Below are positions 19,114 through 27,060 of a DNA stretch of 64,000 bases, piece by piece (the first letter of the stretch is position 1; each line of letters starts with the position of its first letter). The DNA is from Candidatus Skiveiella danica (GTDB lineage: Bacteria > Pseudomonadota > Gammaproteobacteria > Burkholderiales > Burkholderiaceae_C), in the NCBI GenBank assembly GCA_016721925.1, contig JADKHE010000006.1, forward strand, positions 17,501 through 81,500, in the 5' to 3' direction. The translations under genes were made by a program, and so were the position numbers. The notes beneath the pieces were generated by a model, which was not told the origin of the DNA, made no database searches, and saw nothing but the letters and a program-made list of their open reading frames with translations.

Positions 19114-20070
19114 ATGCGCCCTTTGCTTCAGTTCACGCTGGATCTGTTTGGCGCAGCGCCAGCGGTGGCGCAGCGCCCCAGCCCCGGCCGAACGCCGGGT
19201 GTGGGGCCGGATTCTGCAGAAAATACGGCACGTCCCAGCGTCGAATGGTCGTTGAACGCTATTGATACTGCAGCGTCTGGCGCGGTGCCGGGCGCGTCCC
19301 TGGAGCACCTGCTGGCGCCGCAGCGCTTTGTCCATCCGCGCGCCAACCGGGCCATCGCCCTGGGCAGCACCCATGTCAGCTACGAGTTCCGCCGCGGCAA
19401 GCGGCGCACCATCGGTTTTTCGATCGGGCCCGATGGTCTGGCTGTGCGCGCGCCGGCCTGGGTGCCGTTGCACGAAGTGGATGCTGCGTTGCTGGAGAAG
19501 GCCGGCTGGATCGTGCGCAAGCTCGGCGAGGCGCGTGAACGCCTGGGGCGCGTCGAGTCCGCGCGCATCGAGTGGCGCGACGGCGCGGCGATTCCCTACC
19601 TTGGTGAGCCCGTGCGGCTGGTGCTGGATCCGCGCCACGGCTTCAAGGCGGCCGGTGCGCAGCTTCACGCGGATGAGGCGGGCCGGGTGTTGCTTGTCGC
19701 CTTGCCGCATGGTGCCACGGCACCGCAGATCCGCGACGCGGTGCAGGCCTGGCTGATGCGTCAGGCTCACCGCTGTTTCATCGAGCGACTCGACCACTTC
19801 GCACCGCAGCTCGGGGTGCGCTGGAAGAAGTTGAGCCTGTCCAACGCTGGCACCCGCTGGGGCAGCGCCAGCGCGGATGGTTCGATCCGCCTGAACTGGC
19901 GGCTGGTGCATTTCCGTCCGGCGGTGATCGACTATGTGGTGGCCCACGAACTGAGCCATCTGCGCGTGATGGACCACAGCCCGCGCTTCTGGGACACGGT
20001 GGAGTCGGTCCTGCCCGACTATGGCGCGTTGCGCGTCGAACTCAAGCGCCAGCCGGTTCCGAACTGGTAG
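19114..20070 (+). CDS. YgjP-like (DUF45) zinc metallopeptidase
   Basis: A 318-residue M48-related/DUF45 protein. The C-terminal catalytic part shows WGSASADGSIRLNWRLVHF, then VVAHELSHLRVMDHSPRFW containing HELSH (HExxH zinc motif) and a further His in DHSPRFW, the YgjP/WLM pattern. Upstream, the domain begins around VSYEFRRGKRRTIGFSIGPDGL. Residues 1-80 are a variable proline/alanine-rich leader with no clear signal peptide. The ATG at 19114 is used; a GTG directly before it (19111) is an alternative. It is the last gene of the corC-lnt-gly-gmhB run. The biological substrate is unknown. Confidence 0.88.
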   Translation: MRPLLQFTLDLFGAAPAVAQRPSPGRTPGVGPDSAENTARPSVEWSLNAIDTAASGAVPGASLEHLLAPQRFVHPRANRAIALGSTHVSYEFRRGKRRTIGFSIGPDGLAVRAPAWVPLHEVDAALLEKAGWIVRKLGEARERLGRVESARIEWRDGAAIPYLGEPVRLVLDPRHGFKAAGAQLHADEAGRVLLVALPHGATAPQIRDAVQAWLMRQAHRCFIERLDHFAPQLGVRWKKLSLSNAGTRWGSASADGSIRLNWRLVHFRPAVIDYVVAHELSHLRVMDHSPRFWDTVESVLPDYGALRVELKRQPVPNW

Positions 20071-20197
20071 CGCGTCAACCGATGCCCGTTGGCACCGCAT
20101 TGGCAAGCGGCGCAACCGTCCGGCGGGAGAGGCGGTGATGGCAGGAGATTCGTCGAGGTTGAGGTCGGTTTCAGGGCCCGCAGATTTTCGTCCATAA

Positions 20198-20219
20198 TTG
20201 ACGTTTACGTAAACGTCAA
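20198..20219 (+). promoter_or_regulatory. Perfect palindromic operator upstream of liuR (LiuR box)
   Basis: A 22-bp perfect inverted repeat: left arm TTGACGTTTAC is followed directly by its exact complement. The centre TTTACGTAAA resembles the LiuR-type MerR operators reported for proteobacterial branched-chain catabolism. It ends 74 bases before the liuR start, so it fits autoregulation of liuR and control of the following isovaleryl-CoA genes. MerR-family sites usually lie between -35 and -10; TTGACG within the repeat could itself be part of a -35 element. Confidence 0.85.
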
Positions 20220-20293
20220 CCATGCGCGGCCGATCCAGGCAGTGCAGGTTGGCGCGGCAGGCACCTTGTTGACCCCTTCTCCGGAACGCTGGC

Positions 20294-20731
20294 ATGGCCA
20301 CCACTTACAGCATCAGTGATCTCGCGCGGGAATTTGACCTGACGACGCGGGCGATCCGTTTCTATGAGGACATGGGCCTGCTGCAGCCCGGACGCTCCGG
20401 TCCCGGCGGGCGCAGCCGGGTGTACACCCCGCGTGACCGCACGCGCCTGAAGCTGACCTTGCGCGCCAAACGGCTCGGTCTGTCCCTGTCGGAGGCCAAG
20501 GAGCTGATCGACATGTACGACAGCCCGCGCGACACCGGCCCGCAGCTGCGCAAGTTCCTGGTCGTGCTGGCGGCGCACCGCCAGCAGCTCGAGGAGCAAC
20601 TGGCCGAGGTGCAGGCCAATCTCGACGAGGTGAAGGTGCACGAAAAAGAGGCCCGCGCGCTGCTGGCGCGGACCGACAAGGCCGCATTGCCCGCTGGCGC
20701 CGCCGGCAAGCTGGCCGGGGTTGCGCCATGA
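20294..20731 (+). CDS. liuR: MerR family regulator of branched-chain catabolism
   Basis: A 145-residue MerR-type regulator. Residues 5-72 form the winged helix (TYSISDLAREFDLTTRAIRFYEDMGLL, then GGRSRVYTPRDRTRL), followed by the dimerisation coiled coil (about 80-125, HRQQLEEQLAEVQANLDEVKVHEKE). It lacks the cysteines of metal-sensing MerR proteins and so fits the LiuR branch, which responds to a CoA thioester of leucine breakdown. A perfect palindrome lies upstream at 20198-20219, and the thioesterase gene overlaps its stop codon by 4 bases (ATGA), so they are translationally coupled. Confidence 0.92.
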   Translation: MATTYSISDLAREFDLTTRAIRFYEDMGLLQPGRSGPGGRSRVYTPRDRTRLKLTLRAKRLGLSLSEAKELIDMYDSPRDTGPQLRKFLVVLAAHRQQLEEQLAEVQANLDEVKVHEKEARALLARTDKAALPAGAAGKLAGVAP

Positions 20732-21153
20732 CCGCCATCTTCGAGCGCGTGCAGAAAAGTTTCGAGCGCCAGGGCATGATGCAGCACCTCGATGCGCGCC
20801 TGGTCAAGGTCGAGCACGGGTTGGTCGAGCTGGTGCTGCCCTATTCGGACAAGGTCACGCAGCAGCAGGACGGCTTTCATGGCGGCGCCATGGGGGCCGT
20901 GGCCGACATCGCAGGCGGCTACGCCGCCCTGACCGTCACACCCGAGGGATCGGAAGTGGTGACGGTGGAATACAAGATCAACTTCCTGGGAAGCTTCAAG
21001 GGCGGCGAATTGCGCGCCACCGGCCGCGTGGTCAAGGGTGGCAAACGCATCATCGTGACCACCGCCGAGGTGGTGCATGTGGACGACGAGGGCAAGACCT
21101 CGCCCTGCGCCGTGATGCAGCAGACCCTGGTTCCGGTGCCCAAGAATTATTGA
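20728..21153 (+). CDS. PaaI-family hotdog thioesterase
   Basis: A 141-residue hotdog-fold protein. The active-site segment QQDGFHGGAMGAVADIAGGYAAL (HGG motif with the conserved acidic residue on the following helix) and TVEYKINFLGSFKGGELRATGRVVK are typical of PaaI/YdiI-like acyl-CoA thioesterases. It starts inside the liuR stop (ATGA overlap) and precedes ivd, so it probably releases CoA from stalled short branched intermediates when the pathway is overloaded (inference from position). It is followed by a strong hairpin. Confidence 0.9.
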   Translation: MTAIFERVQKSFERQGMMQHLDARLVKVEHGLVELVLPYSDKVTQQQDGFHGGAMGAVADIAGGYAALTVTPEGSEVVTVEYKINFLGSFKGGELRATGRVVKGGKRIIVTTAEVVHVDDEGKTSPCAVMQQTLVPVPKNY

Positions 21154-21161
21154 AACCCTGC

Positions 21162-21201
21162 GGGACAGCGCCATCCGCGCGCGGGCGCATGGCGCTGTCC
21201 C
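21162..21201 (+). other. Strong hairpin between thioesterase gene and ivd
   Basis: A perfect 13-bp stem GGGACAGCGCCAT / ATGGCGCTGTCCC with a 14-base loop lies 9 bases after the thioesterase stop and 33 bases before ivd. No T-run follows. It is more likely an mRNA stabiliser or processing/attenuation element that sets different expression of liuR-thioesterase and ivd than a simple terminator. Confidence 0.75.
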
Positions 21202-21234
21202 CATCCAGCCGACTATTTTGAAAAGGAGACCCTC

Positions 21235-22416
21235 ATGACCAACCTGCCCGGACTCAACTTCCAGCTTGGCGAAGACATCGACGCGCTGCGCGATGCGGTG
21301 CGCGAATTCGCCCAGGCGGAGATCGCCCCGCGCGCCTTCGAAATCGACCGCGACGACCAGTTCCCGATGGACTGCTGGCGCAAGATGGGCGAGCTCGGCG
21401 TGCTGGGCATCACCGTGCCCGAGCAGTACGGTGGCGCCAACATGGGCTACCTCGCCCACATGGTGGCCATGGAGGAGATCAGTCGCGCCAGCGCCTCGGT
21501 GGGCCTGTCCTACGGCGCGCACAGCAATCTGTGCGTGAACCAGATCAACCGCAACGGCACCGAGGCGCAAAAGCAGAAGTACCTGCCCAAGCTGATCAGC
21601 GGCGAGCATGTGGGCGCGCTGGCCATGAGCGAGCCCGGCGCCGGCTCCGACGTCATCAGCATGAAGCTGAAGGCCGAGGACAAGGGCGGCTACTACCTGC
21701 TCAACGGCAGCAAGATGTGGATCACCAACGGCCCCGACGCCGACACCCTGGTGGTCTATGCCAAGAGCGAGCCCGAGCTCGGCGCGCGCGGCGTCACGGC
21801 CTTCCTGATCGAGAAGGGCATGAAGGGCTTTTCCATCGCGCAGAAGCTCGACAAGCTCGGCATGCGCGGCAGCCACACCGGCGAGCTGGTATTCCAGAAC
21901 GTGGAAGTGCCGGCCGAGAACATCCTGGGCGGCCTCAACAGCGGCGCCAGGGTGCTGATGAGCGGCCTGGACTACGAGCGCGCCGTGCTCACCGGCGGTC
22001 CGCTGGGCATCATGCAGGCGGTGATGGACAACGTGATCCCCTACATCCACGACCGCAAGCAGTTCGGCCAGAGCATCGGCGAGTTCCAGCTCATCCAGGG
22101 CAAGGTGGCCGACATGTACACCGTCCTGCAGGCGGGGCGCAGCTTTGCTTACACCGTGGCCAAGAATCTGGACCTGTTGGGCACCGAGCACGTGCGCCAG
22201 GTGCGCAAGGACTGCGCCAGCGTCATCCTTTGGTGCGCCGAGAAAGCCACCTGGATGGCGGGCGAGGGCGTGCAGATCTTTGGCGGCAACGGTTACATCA
22301 ACGAGTACCCGCTGGGCCGCTTGTGGCGCGACGCCAAGCTCTACGAGATCGGCGCCGGCACCAGCGAGATCCGCCGCATGCTGATCGGCCGCGAGCTGTT
22401 CGGCGAGACGATGTAA
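21235..22416 (+). CDS. liuA: Isovaleryl-CoA dehydrogenase
   Basis: A 393-residue FAD flavoenzyme that oxidises isovaleryl-CoA to 3-methylcrotonyl-CoA in leucine degradation. Diagnostic features: the catalytic Glu on helix G in LDYERAVLTGGPLGIMQAV (about residue 245) and the C-terminal LYEIGAGTSEIRRMLIGREL, where the Glu used by straight-chain enzymes is replaced. FAD/substrate motifs LAMSEPGAGSDV and KMWITNGPDAD are present. The ribosome site AAAAGGAG precedes the ATG. It is the first catabolic gene downstream of liuR. The carboxylase subunits lie about 14 kb away in a second operon. Confidence 0.97.
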   Translation: MTNLPGLNFQLGEDIDALRDAVREFAQAEIAPRAFEIDRDDQFPMDCWRKMGELGVLGITVPEQYGGANMGYLAHMVAMEEISRASASVGLSYGAHSNLCVNQINRNGTEAQKQKYLPKLISGEHVGALAMSEPGAGSDVISMKLKAEDKGGYYLLNGSKMWITNGPDADTLVVYAKSEPELGARGVTAFLIEKGMKGFSIAQKLDKLGMRGSHTGELVFQNVEVPAENILGGLNSGARVLMSGLDYERAVLTGGPLGIMQAVMDNVIPYIHDRKQFGQSIGEFQLIQGKVADMYTVLQAGRSFAYTVAKNLDLLGTEHVRQVRKDCASVILWCAEKATWMAGEGVQIFGGNGYINEYPLGRLWRDAKLYEIGAGTSEIRRMLIGRELFGETM

Positions 22417-22486
22417 GACCCGCCCCGACCTTGGGCCTGGCATCCCGTCGACCCCGGCGGGGCCGGCCTTTCGCTACCATGCGCGC

Positions 22487-23152
22487 ATGACCTCCAATAT
22501 CCAGCTCCTCATCGACAACAACCGCGCCTGGGCCACCCAGATGGTGCAGCAACGCCCCAACTTCTTCAGCGACCTGGCGCAACAGCAGACACCCAAATAC
22601 CTGTGGATCGGCTGCTCGGACAGCCGGGTGCCGGCCAACCAGATCACCGGGCTGGAGCCGGGCGAAGTGTTCGTGCACCGCAACGTGGCCAACGTGGTGG
22701 TGCCCTCGGACTTGAACGCGCTGTCGGTGATCCAGTTCGCCGTGGACCACCTCAAGGTGGAGCACATCATGGTGGTGGGCCACTACGGCTGCGGCGGTGT
22801 GCGTGCGGCCCTGCGTGGCACGCGGGTGGGGCTGGTGGACAACTGGCTGCGCCACGTCAGTGACGTGCGCCTGCGCCACCGCAAACGGCTGGACCACCTG
22901 GACCCCCAGGCCCAGGAAGACGCGCTGATCGACGTGAACGTGATCGAGCAGGTCGGGCATGTGGCCACCAGCACGGTCCTGCAGGACGCCTGGGCGCGTG
23001 GCCAGAACGTGGCCGTGCATGGTCTGGTCTACGGCCTGTCGGACGGCCTGCTCAAGGACCTTGGGGTGTCGATGGCCCGTGCAGAGTCCGTGGTCGAAAC
23101 GTTCCGCAACGCGCTCAAGCGCTATCCCCGGGCGGCCGCCATCCGCCCCTGA
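22487..23152 (+). CDS. can: Beta-class carbonic anhydrase
   Basis: A 221-residue beta-carbonic anhydrase that interconverts CO2 and bicarbonate. Zinc ligands C43 (GCSDSRVPANQI, with D45/R47), H99 and C102 (VVGHYGCGGV) are visible. Length and pattern match Can/CynT. It lies between ivd and aceK, 70 bases after ivd. Bicarbonate supply for the biotin-dependent methylcrotonyl-CoA carboxylase is a plausible reason for the neighbourhood, though the enzyme may be a housekeeping one. Confidence 0.96.
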   Translation: MTSNIQLLIDNNRAWATQMVQQRPNFFSDLAQQQTPKYLWIGCSDSRVPANQITGLEPGEVFVHRNVANVVVPSDLNALSVIQFAVDHLKVEHIMVVGHYGCGGVRAALRGTRVGLVDNWLRHVSDVRLRHRKRLDHLDPQAQEDALIDVNVIEQVGHVATSTVLQDAWARGQNVAVHGLVYGLSDGLLKDLGVSMARAESVVETFRNALKRYPRAAAIRP

Positions 23153-23168
23153 CCACGCCCGGCCGTCC

Positions 23169-25016
23169 ATGCTGCTGCAGAAACTCGATTCGCCGCTGGC
23201 CGGGGACATCGCCCGGGCCATGATCGACGGGTTCAACCGGCATTACCAGCTGTTTCGCACCGAGTCGGCGCGCGCACGCCACCGCTTCGAGACATCGGAC
23301 TGGCACGGCCAGCAGCGCGGCCAGCGCGAGCGCATCGAGTTCTACGACCTGCGCGTGCGCGAATGCTCGCGGCGGCTTGAGCGTGAGTTCAAGGCCGCCG
23401 AGCAGCCCATGGAGGTGTGGCAACAGGTCAAGCTGCTGTACATCGGCATGCTGGTCGACCATCGCCAGCCCGAGCTGGCCGAAACCTTCTTCAACTCGGT
23501 GACGACCAAGATCCTGCACCGCAGCTATTTCCAGAACGACTTCATCTTCGTGCGTCCGGCCATCAGCACCGAGTACATCGAGCCCGAGGACCCGGCCCGC
23601 GGCGCCACCTACCGCGCCTACTACCCGCGCCGCGACACCATCCTCGCCGAGATCCGGCGCATGGTGCGTGACTTCGGCCTGCGTGTCGATTTCGAGGATT
23701 TCGAGCGCGACACCCTTTTCGTGCACGAGGCGCTGATGGGCCTGTTCGACCACGGGCACCTGCGCGCCAACTTCCAGATTCAGGTGCTGTCCAGCCTGTT
23801 CTACCGCAACAAGGGTGCGTATGTGGTGGGCAAGGTCATCAACGGCTTTCAGGAGTTGCCGTTCGCATTGCCCATCCTGCATGCGCCCTCGGGCAAGCTC
23901 GTGATCGATGCGCTGCTCGATGGCGAGGACGAGCTGCTGATCCTGTTCAGCTTCGCGCGCGCCTACTTCATGGTCGACATGGAGATTCCGTCGGCCTACG
24001 TGCAGTTCCTGCGCAGCCTGATGCCGCGCAAGCCGCGCGCCGAGTTCTACAACGCGCTGGGCCTGGCCAAGCAGGGCAAGACGCTGTTCTACCGCGACTT
24101 TCTCTCGCACCTGCGCCACAGCACCGACCGCTTCCGCATCGCGCCCGGCATCAAGGGCATGGTCATGCTGGTGTTCGACCTGCCGAGCTTCCCCTTCGTG
24201 TTCAAGGTCATCAAGGACTTCTATCCGTCGCAAAAGGACACCTCGCGCGAGCAGATCCGCGGCAAATACCTGCTCGTGAAGCAGCACGACCGCGTGGGCC
24301 GCATGGCCGACACGCTGGAGTTTTCCGAGGTGGCTTTCCCGTTCGACCGCTTCGAGCCCGAGCTGGTCGCCGAGCTTCAGAAATTTGCGCCCAGCCAGCT
24401 GGAAATTTCCGACCGTGACGGCGACGGCCAGACCGAGCTGATCCTCAAGCACCTCTACATCGAGCGGCGCATGATTCCGCTCAACATCTACCTGCAGGAA
24501 GCCTTCGACGTGCTGCGTCCCGGCATTGGCGCCCCCGACGGCGCATTGCGCCGCGCCCAGGCGCAGATCGAACATGCCGTCGTCGAATACGGCAACGCGA
24601 TCAAGGACCTGGTGGCGGCCAACATCTTCCCGGGCGACATGCTCTGGAAGAACTTCGGCATCACGCGCCACGGCAAGGTGGTGTTCTACGACTATGACGA
24701 GATCGAGTACATCACCGACTGCAACTTCCGCCGGGTCCCCGCGCCGCGCAACGAGGAGGACGAGATGAGCGGCGAGATCTGGTACAGCGTCGGCCCCAAG
24801 GATGTGTTCCCCGAGACCTTCGGGCCTTTCCTGCTGGGCAATCCGCGCGTGCGGGAGGTGTTCATGCAGCACCATGCCGACCTGCTGGACGTGGTCTTCT
24901 GGCAAAGCCACCAGGCGCGCATCCGCGAAGGCCATGTCTACGATGTGTTTCCCTACGAACAGCACAAGCGCTTTCGCCCGCTGCCCACCGACGCCCAGCT
25001 GGCGGCCTCGATCTGA
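23169..25016 (+). CDS. aceK: Isocitrate dehydrogenase kinase/phosphatase
   Basis: A 615-residue bifunctional enzyme that inactivates or reactivates isocitrate dehydrogenase, directing carbon into the glyoxylate bypass. The N-terminal regulatory half contains VWQQVKLLYIGMLVDH and FFNSVTTKILHRSYFQNDFIFVRP (read in parts). The kinase half begins near GMVMLVFDLPSFPFVFKVIKD, with ATP-binding Lys in FVFKVIKD, and later has GDMLWKNFGITRHGKVVFYDYDEIEY with its catalytic Asp and metal residues. The ATG at 23169 (MLLQKLDS) is 16 bases after can; the open frame upstream lies in can and is not used. aceA and aceB are not adjacent. Confidence 0.97.
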   Translation: MLLQKLDSPLAGDIARAMIDGFNRHYQLFRTESARARHRFETSDWHGQQRGQRERIEFYDLRVRECSRRLEREFKAAEQPMEVWQQVKLLYIGMLVDHRQPELAETFFNSVTTKILHRSYFQNDFIFVRPAISTEYIEPEDPARGATYRAYYPRRDTILAEIRRMVRDFGLRVDFEDFERDTLFVHEALMGLFDHGHLRANFQIQVLSSLFYRNKGAYVVGKVINGFQELPFALPILHAPSGKLVIDALLDGEDELLILFSFARAYFMVDMEIPSAYVQFLRSLMPRKPRAEFYNALGLAKQGKTLFYRDFLSHLRHSTDRFRIAPGIKGMVMLVFDLPSFPFVFKVIKDFYPSQKDTSREQIRGKYLLVKQHDRVGRMADTLEFSEVAFPFDRFEPELVAELQKFAPSQLEISDRDGDGQTELILKHLYIERRMIPLNIYLQEAFDVLRPGIGAPDGALRRAQAQIEHAVVEYGNAIKDLVAANIFPGDMLWKNFGITRHGKVVFYDYDEIEYITDCNFRRVPAPRNEEDEMSGEIWYSVGPKDVFPETFGPFLLGNPRVREVFMQHHADLLDVVFWQSHQARIREGHVYDVFPYEQHKRFRPLPTDAQLAASI

Positions 25017-25021
25017 AACCT

Positions 25022-25084
25022 GTTTTGATAGCTGACCATGACCATCCCACGCCGGGAAGGTGCCATTTTTTCTGAAAATTTGAC
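25022..25084 (+). repeat. Dispersed GATAGC-type intergenic repeat, copy 2
   Basis: It fills the aceK-thiolase gap: TTTTGATAGCTGACC, then CCCACGCCGGGAAGGTGCC, a T6 run and CTGAAAAT. It aligns with the copies at 26283, 33302 (minus), 34168 (minus), 44899 and 60303. The thiolase start codon follows 15 bases after its end. Confidence 0.7.
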
Positions 25085-25098
25085 TGAAAGGACCTGAA

Positions 25099-26280
25099 AT
25101 GAGTGATTCCATCGTGATCGTCAGCGCTGCCCGCACCCCCATGGGCAGTTTCCAGGGCGACTTCGCCTCCCTCGCCGCGCACGACCTCGGCGGTGCGGCC
25201 ATCAAGGCCGCGGTCGAGCGCGCCGGCATCCAGCCCGCTCTGGTCGATGAAGTGATCTTCGGCAACTGCCTGATGGCCGGGCAGGGGCAGGCCCCGGCGC
25301 GCCAGGCCGGCTTCAAGGGCGGCCTGCCCAAGAGCGCCGGCGCCGTCACCTTGAGCAAGATGTGCGGCTCCGGCATGCGCGCGGCCATGTTTGCCCACGA
25401 CATGCTGCTGTCGGGCAGCGCGGACGTGGTGGTGGCTGGCGGCATGGAGAGCATGACCAACGCGCCCTACCTGCTGCCCAAGGCGCGCGCCGGCTACCGC
25501 ATCGGCCACGACCGCATCTTCGACCACATGATGCTTGACGGCCTCGAAGACGCCTACGAGCCGGGCCGCTCCATGGGCACCTTCGGCGAAGACTGCGCCG
25601 CGAAATACAGCTTCACCCGCGCCGAGCAGGACGCCTTCGCCACCGCCAGCGTGCAGCGCGCCAAGGCCGCCACCGAGACCGGGGCGTTTGCCGCCGAGAT
25701 CACACCGGTCACGGTCAAGGGCCGCGCCGGGGATACCGTGATCGCCATCGACGAAGGCCCTGGCAAGGTCAAGCTGGACAAGATCCCGACGCTGAAGCCT
25801 GCGTTCAAGAAGGACGGCACCATCACCGCCGCATCCAGCAGCTCCATCAACGACGGCGCCGCCGCCCTGGTGATGATGACCGCCGCCACCGCCGCCAAGC
25901 TGGGCTGCAAGCCGCTGGCGCGCATCGTCAGCCATGCCGTGCACGCGCAGGAGCCTGAGTGGTTTGCCACCGCTCCCGTGGGCGCCACGCAGAAGGCGCT
26001 GGCCAAGGCCGGCTGGAGCGTGGCCGACGTGGACCTGTGGGAAGTCAACGAAGCCTTCGCCGTGGTGCCGATGGCGCTGATGAAGGAACTGAACCTCTCG
26101 CACGAGATCGTCAACGTCAACGGCGGCGCCTGCGCGCTCGGTCACCCGATCGGGGCGAGTGGTGCGCGCATCATGGTCACGTTGATCCACGCCCTGAAGG
26201 CCCGCGGCCTCAAGAAAGGCCTGGCGACGCTGTGCATCGGTGGCGGCGAAGCCACCGCCGTGGCGCTGGAGCTGCTTTGA
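25099..26280 (+). CDS. Acetyl-CoA C-acetyltransferase (thiolase)
   Basis: A 393-residue thiolase of the degradative/biosynthetic acetoacetyl-CoA type. Catalytic C89 (SKMCGSGMRA), GGMESMTNAPYLL, the NEAFA motif (about 315), H in CALGHPIGASGARI (about 347) and the second cysteine in CIGGGEATA (about 378) are all visible. In this cluster it probably cleaves acetoacetyl-CoA, derived from leucine through acetoacetate, to two acetyl-CoA. It could equally serve beta-oxidation or the first step of polyhydroxybutyrate formation. GAAAGGACC lies before the ATG. Confidence 0.95.
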   Translation: MSDSIVIVSAARTPMGSFQGDFASLAAHDLGGAAIKAAVERAGIQPALVDEVIFGNCLMAGQGQAPARQAGFKGGLPKSAGAVTLSKMCGSGMRAAMFAHDMLLSGSADVVVAGGMESMTNAPYLLPKARAGYRIGHDRIFDHMMLDGLEDAYEPGRSMGTFGEDCAAKYSFTRAEQDAFATASVQRAKAATETGAFAAEITPVTVKGRAGDTVIAIDEGPGKVKLDKIPTLKPAFKKDGTITAASSSSINDGAAALVMMTAATAAKLGCKPLARIVSHAVHAQEPEWFATAPVGATQKALAKAGWSVADVDLWEVNEAFAVVPMALMKELNLSHEIVNVNGGACALGHPIGASGARIMVTLIHALKARGLKKGLATLCIGGGEATAVALELL

Positions 26281-26282
26281 TA

Positions 26283-26338
26283 TTGATAGCAAATTGTGGC
26301 CATTCCACGCTTGGATGGTCGTGTTTTTATTCAAATAT
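26283..26338 (+). repeat. Dispersed GATAGC-type intergenic repeat, copy 3
   Basis: TTGATAGCAAATTG, then CCACGCTTGGATGGTCGTG, a T5 run and ATTCAAAT occupy almost the whole 64-base gap between the thiolase stop and the SDR start. It has the same layout as the other copies. Confidence 0.7.
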
Positions 26339-26344
26339 TCACCC

Positions 26345-27025
26345 ATGAGCACCGTTCTCGTCATCGGCGCCTCGCGCGGCATCGGCCTGGAACTGGTCCG
26401 CCAGTACGCCGAGGCCGGCGCGCGCGTCATCGCCACCGCTCGGGATGAGGAGGGCCTGGCCCGGGTGCGGGCGCTCGGTGCCCAGGGTCTGAAGGTGGAT
26501 GTCGCCCAGTCGGCCAGCGTCAGCGGCCTGGCCTGGCAGCTCGATGGCGAGGCCATCGACATCGCGCTGTACGTGGCCGGTGTCATGAGCCGCGCCAGCG
26601 CCACTGAGCCGCCCACCCAGCCCGAGTTCGACCGCGTCATGCATACCAACGTGCTCGGCGCGATGCAGGTCATCCCGCAGGTAGCGCCGCTGGTGGCCGC
26701 GGCCAGCCAGGGCCGGGGCGGGCGTTTTGTCTTCCTCTCCAGCGTGATGGGACAGATCGGCACCGTCGCCAGCAGCGACTGCTGGCTGTACCGCGTCAGC
26801 AAGGCCGCGTTGAACATGGCGGTGGCTTCCGCCCAGCCCAGCTACACCGGCGTGACGATGGTGGCGATGCACCCTGGCTGGGTGCAGACCGACATGGGCG
26901 GCGCCCGCGCGCCGTTGGGCGTGACGGACAGCGTGCGCGCCATGATCGCCACCCTGGACGCCCTGACCCCGGCCGACCGTGGCCGTTTCCTGCAACACGA
27001 CGGCACGCCTTACCTGGGCTGGTAG
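26345..27025 (+). CDS. Short-chain dehydrogenase/reductase (SDR)
   Basis: A 226-residue Rossmann-fold SDR. The cofactor motif GASRGIG lies at residues 8-14, the NAG-like position reads YVAGV, the catalytic Ser is in FLSSVMG, and the YxxxK motif is in WLYRVSKAALN, with HPGWVQTDMGG after it. It resembles the C-factor-like short SDR group. The ATG at 26345 (MSTVLVIGAS) was chosen; the open frame upstream runs through a repeat. No substrate can be assigned. It sits between the thiolase and an acyl-CoA dehydrogenase, so it may act on an acyl-CoA or related alcohol. Confidence 0.9.
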   Translation: MSTVLVIGASRGIGLELVRQYAEAGARVIATARDEEGLARVRALGAQGLKVDVAQSASVSGLAWQLDGEAIDIALYVAGVMSRASATEPPTQPEFDRVMHTNVLGAMQVIPQVAPLVAAASQGRGGRFVFLSSVMGQIGTVASSDCWLYRVSKAALNMAVASAQPSYTGVTMVAMHPGWVQTDMGGARAPLGVTDSVRAMIATLDALTPADRGRFLQHDGTPYLGW

Positions 27026-27060
27026 GCGTCCCCCATCCACCACCAGACGAAAGTAACTCC

